Positions 1 to 13,280 of a stretch of DNA of 64,000 nucleotides are shown here, piece after piece. Below the pieces are notes generated by a model. It searched no databases, was not told the origin of the DNA, and was given only the letters and a program-made list of their open reading frames with translations. Source of the stretch: Sindora glabra (Eukaryota; Streptophyta; Magnoliopsida; Fabales; Fabaceae); assembly GCA_020226215.1 (NCBI GenBank), contig CM035235.1:55209511-55273510 (forward strand), read 5' to 3'. The number at the start of each line of letters is the position of its first letter. Within the stretch, counting starts at the first letter, position 1. The position numbers were made by a program, and so were the translations under genes.

Positions 1-2020
1 CTTCTATATAAATGACATTGTCAATTATTGAATTGTTAATATTTTTTAAAAATTATAAATTTAATCTAGAGAATTTATTTCTAATGATAAAAAGTTTAAA
101 AAATATTCAATACACTATCAAATTATTTTTTATAATTATTAATAATTATTTAAAAACTATTACAATATCAATTATAAAACAAATAAGATAAAAACTAATT
201 TTCAATAATATATAATATGGCATCCATACATAATAATATAAAGTATTAAATAAAAAGTAAATGTACAATTTATATAACAGCTACAAGAAATAATAATTAG
301 TGTTATCCTTGTTATCATTTTCATCATTGTCCAAAGGCACATGCAAAAGTAAGGAAGAAGGTGAGGTGGCTATGGTTAAGGTGGAGGTAAGGATCATTAC
401 AACTAAGGAATCAAGAAATGTTATTAAGTAAGAGGCGATCGCCTAGCAAATTTAAAAGGTACTCTCGATTGAGTGATGCCTTTTATCTCAGAAGGAGGAA
501 GCATTGTAAAGATGAGATAGAGAGAGCCTTATGAATTGCAAAACAACATACATCGCATCAAAGGCAATTTAGTTTGCTTCTGTAGCCTACTCATAATAGA
601 GAATTCTCCACTACACTTGCACCTAAGGCCTTACTAGGTCTTGGTAATGTAGCTTTGCACATCCTCTATTAATCCTGCATCTTACTATTGCCTCAAAGGA
701 AATACTACAGTGGAGGAAGCTAATACTAATTGTGCCATATAACATCCTAGTAAGTACACAACTAATCACCTTCTTATGCCATCAACAAGTGCCCAAGACC
801 TCATCAACAATATCAAGCTCATCAAGCTATGAGAAATTTACCAAGGAGTTATTAGAGGAAGCTTTGAATTATGAAGATTACTGAGTGACCAATTCTAGCA
901 TTTTGACCTTGATTTTTTAACAAAAATTGGATAGTCTAAGTAAAAGACTTTTCCTATAATAATTAAAATTAATTTAATCAAAATTAGTTACTTACATAAG
1001 TAACCTAGGCATCCAAATGCACCCATTCTCCTATATAATATAAATGATGCTTAAGGAAATTCTCTCTCACCAATTGTAACTCACTTATGTCCTTATTTCC
1101 TTGTGCCAATTTTAAATATGGTACTAAAAATTAGTAAGATTTTTTATAGTAGCATGATGCAGGAATGTTAACTTAACATACTTTGTCATTGTTGCAGTTG
1201 TTATAATGAATTTTAATCCATGGCTGATCATAGTACACTTTCTTTTATCTATTATCTGAGTTTCTTTTAGATAATTCATGCAAATTCAAATTAAAACATT
1301 TACAATTACAAAAGAAACTAATTGAAAATTAAAAATGAAAAGTTACTAATCTTTACTTCAATTTTACCTTATACTCCTCACTATCGAAGTACGTATATAA
1401 CTTATCCTAATAATTTTTTAAGATATTTATAAGATAAACTTACCTCATGCTATATAGGTCACAAATGTTGTCGTGACCCCTATGATCCAAGAAATGAATG
1501 ATGGAGCACTGACTTCCAATCTTTTATTAATCAGTTACAGTTTATCATATATCAGTAATCACGCATCGTTACTCCTTAAGTTCAATGTATAGTGGTAAGT
1601 AGCATGTTGAAAGTTATAAGATATAGTAAAAAATTAAAAAAAAAATAAAGAAGAAGAAGAAAAAGAAGCCAGTTAATATTGCGAGTTTCATTTCAACAAG
1701 TCACATATAGAGAGATCAAATGAACTAGTTATTTTGAGTACAAGTTGAAATGTTTTACAATTGGAAGTGGAAATAAGTGAAGTCAAATCATATCTTAATT
1801 TAAATAGGTTAGGCCTTCAAAATTTTCTAACCTGAGTGAATTTAAAAAAGTTCGGCCTAACTTGACATATTTGTAAAATTTAAAAAGCATGGCTTAAGTT
1901 GTTGGCCTGTTTAATTCTAATTATTAAAATTTAAATAAATCATTAGTGGGATTATAAATCTAAGTATATATATCATAAAATAAAATTAACAATTTCATCA
2001 TTGAAATTATAAAGCACTAG
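1..2020. other. AT-rich sequence, no intact gene; possible coding relic at 390..900
   Basis: No long open frame is present. Between about 390 and 900 the base composition is less AT-rich, and the plus strand reads a short basic stretch (KRRSPSKFKRYSRLSD, then RRRKHCKDEIERAL) before stops and frame changes. That could be a decayed exon, but I do not recognise the family. The remainder holds no structure I can name. Confidence 0.3.
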
Positions 2021-2021
2021 T

Positions 2022-2190
2022 AAAAGTGTATTTGGATCATATAAAATTATAATTTATTCTTAAATAATAGTTTGTATGTACAATTCCATCACTCTGTATA
2101 GTAATTCAAAGATGAAATTGTCAGCACGGAATCATTATGTAAGGGATGAAATCATAATTTTATATAGTTCACAAATCATTTTGTTAGTGT
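2022..2190. repeat. Candidate short inverted-repeat element (MITE-like)
   Basis: The segment starting near 2024 (GTGTATTTGGATCATATAAA) is the approximate reverse complement of the segment ending near 2186 (TATATAGTTCACAAATCA). About 100 bases lie between the arms. I could not define a convincing target-site duplication, so the exact ends and superfamily are open. Confidence 0.4.
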
Positions 2191-2399
2191 TTTATAGTTT
2201 TAGGAATGAAATTAATTTTCACATCCCATAAATAGAGTTAATAGTAAAAAAAAGAATAATAATTTTATTAAATTTTTAATTATTTAATATAATAAATTAT
2301 AATCATATTTATTTAAAATTAAAAAAATTAATACTAACCCTAAATGTCAGATATAATAAGTTTTGATAATGAACAAATGAATATTATAATAGTATTGCA

Positions 2400-4029
2400 T
2401 GTCTTTAAACTGAACTGTTATAAAACCTTCAATAAACATGCTAAACTTATGGTTGAAATACCAATATTTGATTATATGCTAAAAGAATGATATTTATTAC
2501 AAACATCACTAAATATATGATTAGTCAAGATACATAATATGATGATTATGTATGCTTTTATGATAATTTGTTATATACATGAATATTGCATATTGATATT
2601 TTAACATATTATATTGGACTAACTATATACATGATTTGGAAAACTTATATCTAATATAAGCAAAATTCAAAAGGAAGAAGAGTGAGCATTGAAGTAAAGT
2701 AATCAAAGATCTTATCATACTTAACTCAAAAGTGAACAAAGAAGAAATGCAAGAAAGAAGATGTGATCCAAGTATTAAAGAATGAGAAGATTAAAGTTTT
2801 TAAAAGTTTGGAAGCATTAAGAAAAGTTCGAGGACCTTATTGGTATAGTTTTTCATTTTTAGCTTAGACTTTCTTGAAAAATAGAGTATTTCATGATATA
2901 AAACTCAATCATGTTTTTATAATCTTAACTTGATCAAAATATTTTGAAAAAAAAGCCCACAATCATATTTTTACAATTTAACCTATGAGGACATTTCAAA
3001 AATTAATAAGATATGAGATTTTAATATTTTCAATATTGACCTTTAATTATTATTTTGATCATATCTCATAAGATACTTATGATTTGAATGTCAAACTTTT
3101 TCATATAAAAAATCCAAACAATTCTCCATAGACATATCATTTGCTTAAAATAATCAACATATGAAAGAATTATGACTTTTTCAAGTTGAGTCTAGAAATC
3201 AATTTTCTACATTTCAATCTTTTCTGACATATGCTATTCTTTATCATATTTTGAAAATTATAAATGATATGAGCATGAAATTATTTTTATATGAAAATGA
3301 ACTCAAAGAGTTTTCCATAGATAGGTAATTTGCTTAAAATAACCAACAATGAAATAGTTATGAATTTTATAATTTAAGTGTTAAAATTAAATTTTTATAG
3401 ATTCATTGTTTCTAACCTTTACTAAATTTTTTAAACATATCTTAAAAATTACATTATACCTAAGTATGAAACTAGTCCTATTTGAAAGTAGATTCAAATA
3501 ACTTTCTAACAATAAGTCATTTTCTAAAAATGAATTTAAAATGAAGAAGTTATAATCTTTTTAAGTTGAGTATACAATTCTATCTATATGAATCGATTCA
3601 CTAATCGATTCTAACTATTCTAGTGTGCGTATAATAGCTACTTTTCATTCTTAACTACCTCAAACTACTATAATGCTTCATGGGCTTCCTATATAAGCTA
3701 AAAAATATCAAATATGATCAAGAGGGAGCCTGAACTTCAATAAAAACATTATTTTACAACTTATTTCATCCAAATCATGATTTAAGCTCTTCTTGTGAAA
3801 TTTCTTCTATTCTAAAGCTTCATTGATCTCATTTACTCTATAGGAGTGTTTATTTGAGTTAATATTCATTTTGTATCATTTTCTAATTGTAAGAGTGAGG
3901 TATCTCTTAAAAAATATTTGAAAGGGTAAAGAATCCCTTATAAAGAATGAATTTGCTCAAAAAAAAGTAATAATATTATAAAGGGGTTTTTTCAAGTACC
4001 TAGTTTAAACTTGAAGGGATAGTAAATTA
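2400..4029. other. Probable retrotransposon-derived repeat, upstream part
   Basis: No coding frame is seen. The text has features common in plant LTR-retrotransposon LTR and leader regions: paired GAATCGATTC-type motifs near 3590..3620 and a run of AAATATTTGAAAGGGTAAAG near 3910. It leads directly into the repeat at 4030..4800 that recurs inverted at the end of the window. Assignment to a non-autonomous LTR element is inference. Confidence 0.4.
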
Positions 4030-4800
4030 AAATACAAGTTTAGAGGATTGGAGAATGGATGTACACCTTGGAGAGGATATCCAAGGGAGGAACTACTATT
4101 AATTCTTGTGTTTGATCTCTCTACCCTATCTTTTCATCTTTCTCCACTTGCTCTATTTTTTTTTTTTGCTATACATACTTTATTTTGTTATTGTTGTTGG
4201 TAATATAATATACTATAAGCTCCGTTTTTGTTGTTGTTAATTTTTAAGTATATTGTGTTTCAATGTTTATGTTGATGCTGGATGATTAGATACTTAAAAG
4301 GGTTATATACTTATGCATATACTTCTTGATAACTTATTTATGCATAGTTGTTGAAAGTGTTGAATATAATATGCTTTAATGTTAATCCTTATACTTGGAT
4401 GATTGAATAGTTGAAAGAGAAATCTATCTATATATATGCTTCTAGATTTTTTTATGCATAGTTGAATGAGTTACTTTGCATAATTGCATTACATTATTAT
4501 ATGTTATGTGCAATTTTCTCTATTAAATTATCTCAGATTTATTTATTGATGATTTGTTTATGCATAATGGAATAAGTTAGTTTGCATTAATTTTTTAAAT
4601 TATCATATCTTAAATGCAACAAATATCTTCATAAAGCTCTCTTGGAATTAATTAAATTAAGATTATTCTCATATATTCCCAAAGTCATAAGTTTTCCAAA
4701 AAAATTTTAAAAATAGTAAAAGTTCTAAAAATACTCAATTTATCCCCTCTTAGATTTGGGTGTAAGTTGTCAAGACTTACAATTAAAGGATATAATAATA
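4030..4800 (+). repeat. Dispersed repeat, copy A (inverted relative to 63290..64000)
   Basis: This stretch matches the reverse complement of the last 700 bases of the window over several blocks. GGATGTACACCTTGGAGAGG at about 4055 pairs with the region near 63975, GGGAGGAACTACTATTAATT pairs with the region near 63945, and the ATCATATCTTAAATGCAACA block near 4605 pairs with 63450..63480. Order and spacing are kept at the 63300..63560 end but differ in between, so copies have gained or lost internal sequence. No protein is encoded. It resembles non-autonomous LTR-retrotransposon (LARD-type) sequence. Confidence 0.7.
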
Positions 4801-7800
4801 TAAATTCTTCACTCACAAACTTTAAAACTTTGAGAAGATTGATGATCGAATTGAAGAAGGAGAAGAAGGCACAATATTTAGAGAATGGTAACTATAATGT
4901 AACTACATCAATTAATTTAAAAATATTAGACTAAAGTATTATATTAGTTAAATAAGTTAATCTAATTGGCTAACAACTCAAACTTAAAGTTAAATAAACT
5001 AAGTTTGTTTAATAAATAAGCTACTCTCTTCATTTCTTATTATTAGTCAAAATTTGGAAAAAAATTATTTCTATTTATTTTTAACTCTAGAATTTCAGTG
5101 AATATTAAATACACTTCTTTCAATTTTATCTTTCTATTTTACTAATAAATGCTTTGTGAACTTTCTTCAAATATTTTAATATATTTATTCCATCATAATT
5201 CTCTCTCTATTTTTAATTATCTTAAACTTTATGCATAATAAAGAATTAAAGGATAATTTTGAAAGTTTTACTAACAATAAATAAATTAAATTATTTTTTA
5301 ATATCTATGAAATTAATTAATTGTGATAGATAATAAAAAATGGAAGAAATAATATATTGACCTAGGTCAGGTTTATTTAATTAAATAAACAAATCAAGTT
5401 AAGTCTTCACCAAGCTGAACTATGGATCGCTTATAAATGGCATCATTTAATTTTCCAACCTACATATATTAGCAATTTTTACTTTTTCAATTAGAGAGAA
5501 AAAATTATGCTATAAATTTGAAAATAATAAAATGATAAGAGATATTAAAATTAACTTGCCATCACTATCAACTACAACAATTTATGAATATTTTTATTAT
5601 AGAGATAAGAAAAAAAGTGAATTTAACTTTAATCTTTTAAATCAATACTTCTCTATTTAAATTATTTTAATTTTTTAATATTATTAAATTAATAATTTGC
5701 TTTTTATATAAATAAAAATGTAAAAATTAGCAATTCTTTACGCACACAAAGTAAAATTATGCTAATAAAGTAATTCCTTCTTCAGTTCGGTGGAACTAGG
5801 GTCAAATGAGGATTTCCTTCCTTGGATGGCCAAGGTTGTGTGGTATTTAGGGGGAAATTCATCCCCCCAACACCTCCTCCCCATTTAAAATTTCCTTGTA
5901 CCAAAAAAAAAATACAACAAATCAAAATGGACACAATGAAATACAAATAGTACATTTTAGTAATATTGTTTGCACTTCTTTTTTTTGGATTGAATTCCTT
6001 TAAAGTTTAAAATGTATTTTAAAGGATCAAATATTATATTATAATTTGTAATAGAAAAATTAAGAGAGTAAATACTTATAAATTTTAAAATTATTTTTAA
6101 TATATCATTATCCATTAAATTTATATCTATTAATTTTCTCATTAAAGATTATAATATATCATTTCATTTTTTAAAATATATTTTATATTTTAAAGGAGTT
6201 GAATTCCTCTCCCCGTTGCTAGATATATACATGAATTAGCCGATTTGTCCAATTCAAAAGGTCTAACTCGAAAAAAATATATATAAAATTTGAATATTTG
6301 TTAGGTTATTTTTGTGACTTAATATTTGAGCTAACCTTAAATTATGATTATATAAAACAAGTTAGTTTAGCTCAATTTGATTATATAAATTTATTTTTAT
6401 TAATACAAGTTTATATTACAAAAAAATTATTTTTATTTGAAATAATAATTAAAATAAAAATAATTAAATTTTTGGATTGGACTTCAAATCATATATAACT
6501 TTAGTTAAGTCAGATCAGGCCACAGTTTTAAAATTTAAATGTGTTGGGCTCGAATTCAAACTATTATATTTTATATAATTATATATTAAACATTTGGTTT
6601 AAAATTCAACGACCTGCTCATCAACACTTTTAAGTCACGCTCCCTTTTCAATTTTAAAAAAAGTGGCTGATTTTAACTCATTCTTGTACAAACTTGAGAG
6701 ATTTCCATTTCCTAAATTTGGAAAGAAGAGTGGGATGGGAGGAGGAAAAGTGTAAGTACTATTATTTTTTTTAGTAAAAGTAAAAATTTTATTTAATGCA
6801 TGTATAATATTTTTCCTTATACATAAACAACAAGGAAATTTAAACTCCAGATATGTCCTTCGCATACTGCCCATGCCGCTGATCGGCAATTCACTACCTG
6901 CTTCTGCATGTGAAACACAACCCAATACACCAAAGGAAAAAATTTCAAGATACATGAGAATGTTTGAGCAGATATTCATGGTTGATGATATTTTGGGATG
7001 GTACATTTACTTTTACGTCATATCATAAATCGTACAATATTTCTTCGACAATCAAGATAAATTGTATTTGTTTGATTAAAAAAAAAAAGCGTGACATTTT
7101 GGATTTTGAATTTAAATTACCCATGAGACAAAAGGTGTTCTCATGTATATGCTTTGCTAGAATCTCTAACATCAAGCCAAATTGTTTGGAAGAAAATTAC
7201 CGAAGACATCTCATTAGAAATAAAAAATAAAAAATAAAAATTTAATTTAAAATTTTTAATTAAATATATATATAATTAGAAATTAAATAAGATTATTGAA
7301 AAAAATAGAATAATTTAATTTTAAATAAAATATTTCTCTTTTGGTAAATAAAAAAATATTTCTTGATAAAAATGTTATATACTTGTTTTTTAAAAAAATT
7401 GTCACAGGTATTTAAAAAAAATGCATTGAGAAAACATAAGTGAAGTTTAGTTCGTGGAATCTTATATTTTTATAAAAGCGCACATTTCCTCAAATATGAT
7501 TTCTAAAAATTTAATTAGAAAGAATGTAACATTTCTTTGTTTGATTGACTATAATTTTTTTAAAATATTTTTTCAAATTCTTAAATATGTTCTATTCTTT
7601 GGTTCATATTAGATATTCTCAAAAATCTTGAAATTATTTTAAAAATACCTTTATTAAGTTTTTTATTGTAAAATATAATATAATAAATTATATTTTTAAT
7701 TAAAACTACATAAATAATTAAAAAAATTTAATGCCTATTAAATCAAATTATTTCATTTTTATAAGGTATATTCATCTTTAGTAACATTAATTTATAATAA

Positions 7801-8083
7801 TAATAAATAATTTTTTAAGTAGATCAAATTTAAAAAATGAAGTGAATATAATTTATTTAATTTATTATTATAGTATTAAATATACTTAACATTGCTCTTT
7901 TTACAAAATTACAAAATTTTATCACTAAATCATTTCCACTATTATATTTCATAGTGGTATTAATTTTTAAATTGTAATTTTTCTCTGAAGTAAAAATATT
8001 ATTATTTTATATTTGTATGTATAAATATATCTTTTTTAAAAAATAAATCCCAACCTATTGTATTACTCTTTAATAAAAGAAAT
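4801..8083. other. AT-rich intergenic DNA, no supported gene
   Basis: Open frames here are short and AT-driven. A less AT-rich island at 6640..7000 gives a 123-aa minus-strand frame, but it has no recognisable domain. Segments near 4925..5040, 5340..5440 and 6230..6560 look like old repeat fragments by composition. I could not delimit any element. Confidence 0.4.
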
Positions 8084-8168
8084 CATATATATATATACAT
8101 ATATATATACATATACATACATATATATATACATATACATATATACATATACATACATATATATATAC

Positions 8169-8210
<42 letters not shown>
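8084..8210. repeat. (AT)n / (ATAC)n compound microsatellite
   Basis: A run of ATATAT alternating with ATACAT units ends in a pure (AT)n tract. The 62-aa tyrosine/isoleucine-rich frame across it on the minus strand is only a translation of the repeat. Confidence 0.95.
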
Positions 8211-8212
<2 letters not shown>

Positions 8213-10800
8213 AAATAATCTTCCAAACATTTGAAATAATATTAAAAAAGGCTTGCAATTAAAAAAATTAATATCATTGCATTTCATAATAAATAAGAAT
8301 ATTTTAAAATATGAAAGTGTATAATTTTAAAAAATTAAAGGCTTTAGGAGTCATTCAATAAATAAGCAAAAAAAAAATTGCCAATGTAATTGACTAAAAA
8401 AAATTATATGGAAGTGTATCATCATCATCTAGTTGATTAATGTTGCATGTACCTTATAAATAGAATAAGTGTACAAAAAATAATAAAAAATTGATTTATA
8501 TGGGACCTATTTCTAGGATAATTAATATAAAAAAATAAGGAAAGAAAAATATGATGATTAAAAATAAAGTGGTAATTATTTTTTAGTTTAAATTAAAAAT
8601 TATTTGATGAAATGATAAATAAGAGAGAAAGTTAAATGTAAAAGTAATTTTATTTTTTTATTTTAATATTAATATTCTCATTTCAGGAAATTTGAGATAT
8701 TTACCTCTCTCTATAAAAATATTTTAAAAGAAAGTTGAATTAAAAATATTTTTAAAAATATGATATTCTTGAGCATCCTTTTTTTAAACTTTAAGCGAAA
8801 TATAAAAAATATAAAATTTTTTTAAAGTATTTCTAAGAATATTAAAAATAAAGGGTTTCTTGAGTACTTTTATTTAATATAATCATGCATACTCACACAA
8901 AAAATGTAAGGATAACTTAACACATGTTTAAAGCAAATTTTGTTAACAAGCACATAGATGCCAAGATAAAATAATTTTTAGTCATGGCACTTGGAAAAAA
9001 AGTTAAAATAAATATAACTTTTAGTATTATAATTTCTAATATTTAAAAGGTACAATTATATACTTAAACTAAATATGTTTAAAAAAATCTTTCTATTATC
9101 ATTTCTTTCAAATTTTTAAGGAGAGTTTTTGCCATTATTTTTTAAATAAAATTTAGGTAAATTTTTTTAGTACGTGCCATACAAATTCTTAACAATATTG
9201 GCGTTTTTGTTATTTCTCTGGACAAAATTCAGATAAAATTTTTTGCCGTAAGATTCTCTATCTAACTTTTAACACGCGTGTTAATTTATTTATTTGTTAA
9301 CTATTATTAATAATTATAATTTGATGAATGTAATAGTTATTAATGTCATAATTATCTTCTTTATATAAAGTAATTAATACATATATCATAATTTGAATAG
9401 AAAACCTTAAATGAATGCTAAAAAAAAATTACCTAAATTTTACCCTTATTTTTTTAGTTACTTAATTACACAAAAATTGACTTTTTAAAATTAATTTTAT
9501 GTTAAAAAAATATTTAAAATTAAAATTTGAAACTAATGATTTTTACTTTCAAAGCTAATATTTAAAATAATCTTAAATTAATTAGCCATAATCAATTATA
9601 TATAAAATTAGTTCTTCTACAAAAATTGTAAAAAAAAATTCATCTTTTATTTCATTCCATCACATTTTAAACCATTTTTTACATGTATAACTGTTCTATT
9701 AAGTTATTTTTCTAATTATACATATAATTTTCAACCACCTTTAAAATTTCATGTTGATATTTTTTCTTACAATAATATTTTTAACAATATTTTTTAAAAT
9801 ATGAAAAGGTTTTTTGCACATAAAATACAGTAAGAAAAGTTATCGTTTTCTAACCTTCTTTCTCATCATTCATCCATTATTGGTGATTGATGTTTTCATT
9901 TTTATTTTTATTTTTATTTTATGCAAAAATATGATAAAACATTTAAAAGTCTGATGTTATCTTTTTCAAAGAAAAATGAAAAAGAACATACCCAAAATTG
10001 AAACAAAGTTGACATGCTTATAATACACCCAAACATGAATTCATAAATAACTGCTCAGGGAAATACAGTAAAATTTATAAGAATACTTTCTTCTAACTCA
10101 AGTTAATTGGATGCAATAATAAGTATATATAGTTTATTTTAAGTAAATTATAATTAAATAAATTATTTATAAAAAAATTTTATGCATAAGTTTGTACATA
10201 AAAATATTTTTAGAAAAAATATTTCAACAAAAATTTAATTATAGTTCTTAGTTATATATATTATTAAGAAAATAAATTTATTAAAAAAATTATATCTGTT
10301 CAAATGAAAAGTGCTCAAGATATCATGATATAAAATATGAAATATTTTTTTTGAATTGTTTTGTAAAAGAATTAATTTGAATATATATGACTATGAGTAA
10401 TTAATTTGAAAAATATTGTTTTAAATATTAAATTTGAAATTAAAAATTATTTCTTTCAAAATTTAATTGAAATTCAATTTTGGATATAAAATTAATTTTA
10501 AAAAATTAATTTTCATGTAGGTAAACACACTATAAAAATTAATTGTAATAATCCTCTACCAATAAGAATTTGAAAAGAAAGAAAATAAATAAGTTTTTTA
10601 CAGAGAATATATAATCTAAATATTTAATTTTATTATCTAAAATATCAAAAAAAAATTATACATGAAGTATAATATAAAGAAATTATGTATATTTTATCAT
10701 TTTTCCTTAAAAATCAAATACAAGAATTTATTTTTTTATTTTTTTATTTTTTAGCCTCCAAGTGACTAACAACAAAATTTCCGTCATCCCTGTGTAAACG
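8211..10800. other. AT-rich intergenic DNA, nothing identifiable
   Basis: No frame above about 60 codons, no RNA gene and no bounded repeat was found in this stretch. Confidence 0.45.
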
Positions 10801-10813
10801 TGCCTCTAGATCT

Positions 10814-10823
10814 CCCACGTGGG
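10814..10823. promoter_or_regulatory. Palindromic G-box (CCCACGTGGG)
   Basis: A perfect ten-base palindrome with an ACGT core sits in a locally GC-richer segment (10780..10930). Such sites bind bZIP and bHLH factors in plants. It lies 1.3 kb upstream of the small proline-rich ORF, too far to assign with confidence, and no transcript start is visible. Confidence 0.35.
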
Positions 10824-11239
10824 TATACTTAAGTAGAGGATGCAAGTCTATCCACGGATCTCTTCCAAACCCTTAAAAATATTCTGAGGATAAAACGCAT
10901 TCTAAAACGCACCTTATTCAACGTTCTACCATTCAGTGCGGTACCTTTTCTCTCTGCTTAATTATTAATAAATTTTTATATTATTTTAATTATTTATATT
11001 TATTTTAGTTTTTACTAATAATAAATATATAAATTATTTGCTCATTAACTAACTAACGATCTCTCTTCCATCTCATCTTCCACTTGGAGTACAAAGCTGC
11101 CGCATCCTTGTGGAGATGATTTTTTTTTTTTGCGGGTTTCTTAGTGTTATTGAATAAAGAATCTTTATACTAATCAAGTCAATCAAATAAGCATCATGAA
11201 TAGAAAATAATTTATTAATATTCAATAAAAATACAAAAT

Positions 11240-11241
<2 letters not shown>

Positions 11242-11299
<58 letters not shown>
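11242..11299. repeat. (TA)n microsatellite
   Basis: About 29 uninterrupted TA units. Confidence 0.95.
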
Positions 11300-12138
11300 C
11301 ACCAAATAGGGATCCAAAAAGTTAAAACATTAAAAAAAATTCTTTTTTAATAAAGTTTTATATTCAAATTTTAAATTTATATCCGTTAATAATTAAAGTT
11401 TACTTAAGACCGATAATATCTGCACTAAACTAATACCTTATTGATATTTTTTAAATTCATTAAGTAGACACAATTAAATTAGTATCATTGAGAAAAGTAT
11501 TAATTTTGACTGGACTGGCTCTTGTATTTGATCATATATCGTGAGTAAATTTAATTTATAACTTTTAACAAGAAATTATAATTTCAAACAAAATTTAGAC
11601 GTGACAACTTTAGTCAAAATTATAATTTTTCTAAGCATAGAAGTATAACTCAATTTCATGACACAGAGATATGCCAAATTAGATTATACATGGGATGAAG
11701 TCATATCTATTAATATTAATCATTAATTTGTGCAAAGGGATAACTAAGAATCTATTTGTTTATTATTTTTAAAATATTTTTTTATTTTTTATTTTGAAAA
11801 ATAAAAATTTTTATTTAACAAACTATTTTTAAAAATTATTTCCGAAATTCTTGTTAAAAAAAGTTTGACATATTTTTTGAATTTTTTATAGTAATTTTGT
11901 AATTAAATAAAATTTTTATATATTTATTTCATCAAATATTATTTATTATTTTATTTAAATTTAAAAATAAAAATAATTTTTAAAAATAAAAAATAAAAGC
12001 ACATCCAAATATACTTGCACCATCGGTTGGCCCAGTGATCAATTACATTGGAAAAAACGCGCGAACGCATATGTATGTATTCAACATCCCTTCTGGACTA
12101 TTCTTCCACAGCAAGGAACTTTTTTCATTAAATCAGAG
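11300..12138. other. AT-rich upstream region of the small proline-rich ORF
   Basis: No coding frame. Composition rises in GC from about 12010 towards the ORF at 12139, as expected for a proximal promoter or 5' UTR. I see no convincing TATA box at a definable distance. Confidence 0.35.
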
Positions 12139-12372
12139 ATGAGTTCTCCCACTTCTCCTCAATTCTTCATTTTGTTCAGAAAAGAGAAGCTTGCGAGTCT
12201 TTCAGCAGTGGAACCATCATCAAAACCTACCCCACCAAGAAAACCTACTATCCCAAGCTCTCTAGCCCCTACTCGGCGGCCACCACCCCCAAGGGATGGA
12301 AACCTCCGTGGCCCTCCTCCGGTGACTCTACCGACCACCAAAGAGCTTTTTCACCCCACTGCTGGCAAATAA
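12139..12372 (+). CDS. Small proline-rich protein of unknown function, 77 aa
   Basis: I do not recognise this protein as a named family. The frame opens at ATG and closes at TAA and is far richer in GC than its surroundings. It has no hydrophobic signal peptide or membrane segment. The N-terminal third (about residues 1-25) has a phenylalanine/lysine-rich patch (FFILFRKEKL). Residues 30-65 are rich in proline, arginine and threonine, with SSLAPTRRPPPPRDGNLRGP as the core. Support for a real gene comes from a second, diverged copy near 31330 that keeps the pattern SSLxPTRxPPxxRxGNLxxPPP. That is more than chance coding would give. A 60-aa open frame on the opposite strand over the same bases is probably a shadow. 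It could encode a short intracellular or signalling-type peptide, but no function should be assigned. Confidence 0.5.
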   Translation: MSSPTSPQFFILFRKEKLASLSAVEPSSKPTPPRKPTIPSSLAPTRRPPPPRDGNLRGPPPVTLPTTKELFHPTAGK

Positions 12373-13048
12373 TTGATTTTAACTTACTTCTACTACTTCA
12401 ATCATGTCATTTTCGTCAATTTCATCATCACTAATATTATCATCAATATTGTCAGTTTTCTCTGATTTTGGTTAAGTTATTTGTATGTAAGTGGTAAAGG
12501 ATTAAGGCTAGTATTTTTATTTATTTATTTATTTTTAACTTTCTCAATATAATCACTTAGTAGATTCTTGGGTTAGATCAGTAGTTTTTCATTATGTTAT
12601 GAGATGTTAAAAGAGTGGAGGGAAGGATTGTGTTTATTTTTGCTTATTTTCAAATGAAATGTACTTTTGGATCCTTAATTTATGTAATATGAATTAATAC
12701 GGAGGTTTTCCTTTCTTTCCTTTCTTTTTTTTCTTTAATGTCTTTCATTGCCTTTCTTATTTATGTTTAAACTAGTATTCAATGTTACCACGTCCCAAAC
12801 ATCATGTGTGTATATATCGGTGATTATAATAATTTTTTGTTGAATCTTCAAGAGAGATACCCATTTTTTTAGTTATAAAATATAATTATAAAATATCAAA
12901 ATGAAGGAAAAATATTTTACTTATTTAATATTAAATATCAAAAACTTGGAGAAAGTAATCTTTCCTATTTTAAAAAAAATTACTTTCCTCCATTTCTAAA
13001 TTTTTAGTTATTATTTTTTTAATTATTAATATAAATGATATATCATCC

Positions 13049-13082
<34 letters not shown>

Positions 13083-13280
13083 GTAAATAATATTTTTTAT
13101 AAAAATACTTTTTAATGAAATAAACAGAACCTAAATATTATTTTCGAAATTCCAACTATTACTTAAATCCTAAATTCTATTAGCAAATAAAGTTCATTTT
13201 AAGACCAGTATACTTTAGGCTGAACTAACAACGAGTACTTTCATACCATATTTCATGAAAAGAAAGATGCCGGCCACGGA
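12373..13280. other. 3' flank of the small ORF; AT-rich
   Basis: Contains pyrimidine-rich stretches and an (AT)n run at about 13057..13082. Parts of 12770..12810 show faint similarity to 32485..32530, as expected if this lies inside a duplicated segment (see findings). No gene is seen. Confidence 0.35.

Noticed and set aside
6635..7006. A 123-aa minus-strand frame with a phrase resembling the kinase motif DxxSFGV (EIFSFGVLG)
   Set aside because: No other kinase motif precedes or follows it, the remaining residues do not fit the fold, and the frame depends on AT-rich flanks.
8070..8258. A 62-aa tyrosine/isoleucine-rich frame
   Set aside because: It is a translation of the AT/ATAC microsatellite; the same applies to the frames at 23803..24099 and 53965..54147.
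12159..12341. Minus-strand glycine-rich frame opposite the small proline-rich ORF
   Set aside because: Glycine codons mirror proline codons on the other strand. The plus-strand reading has a start and stop and is the one conserved in the second copy.
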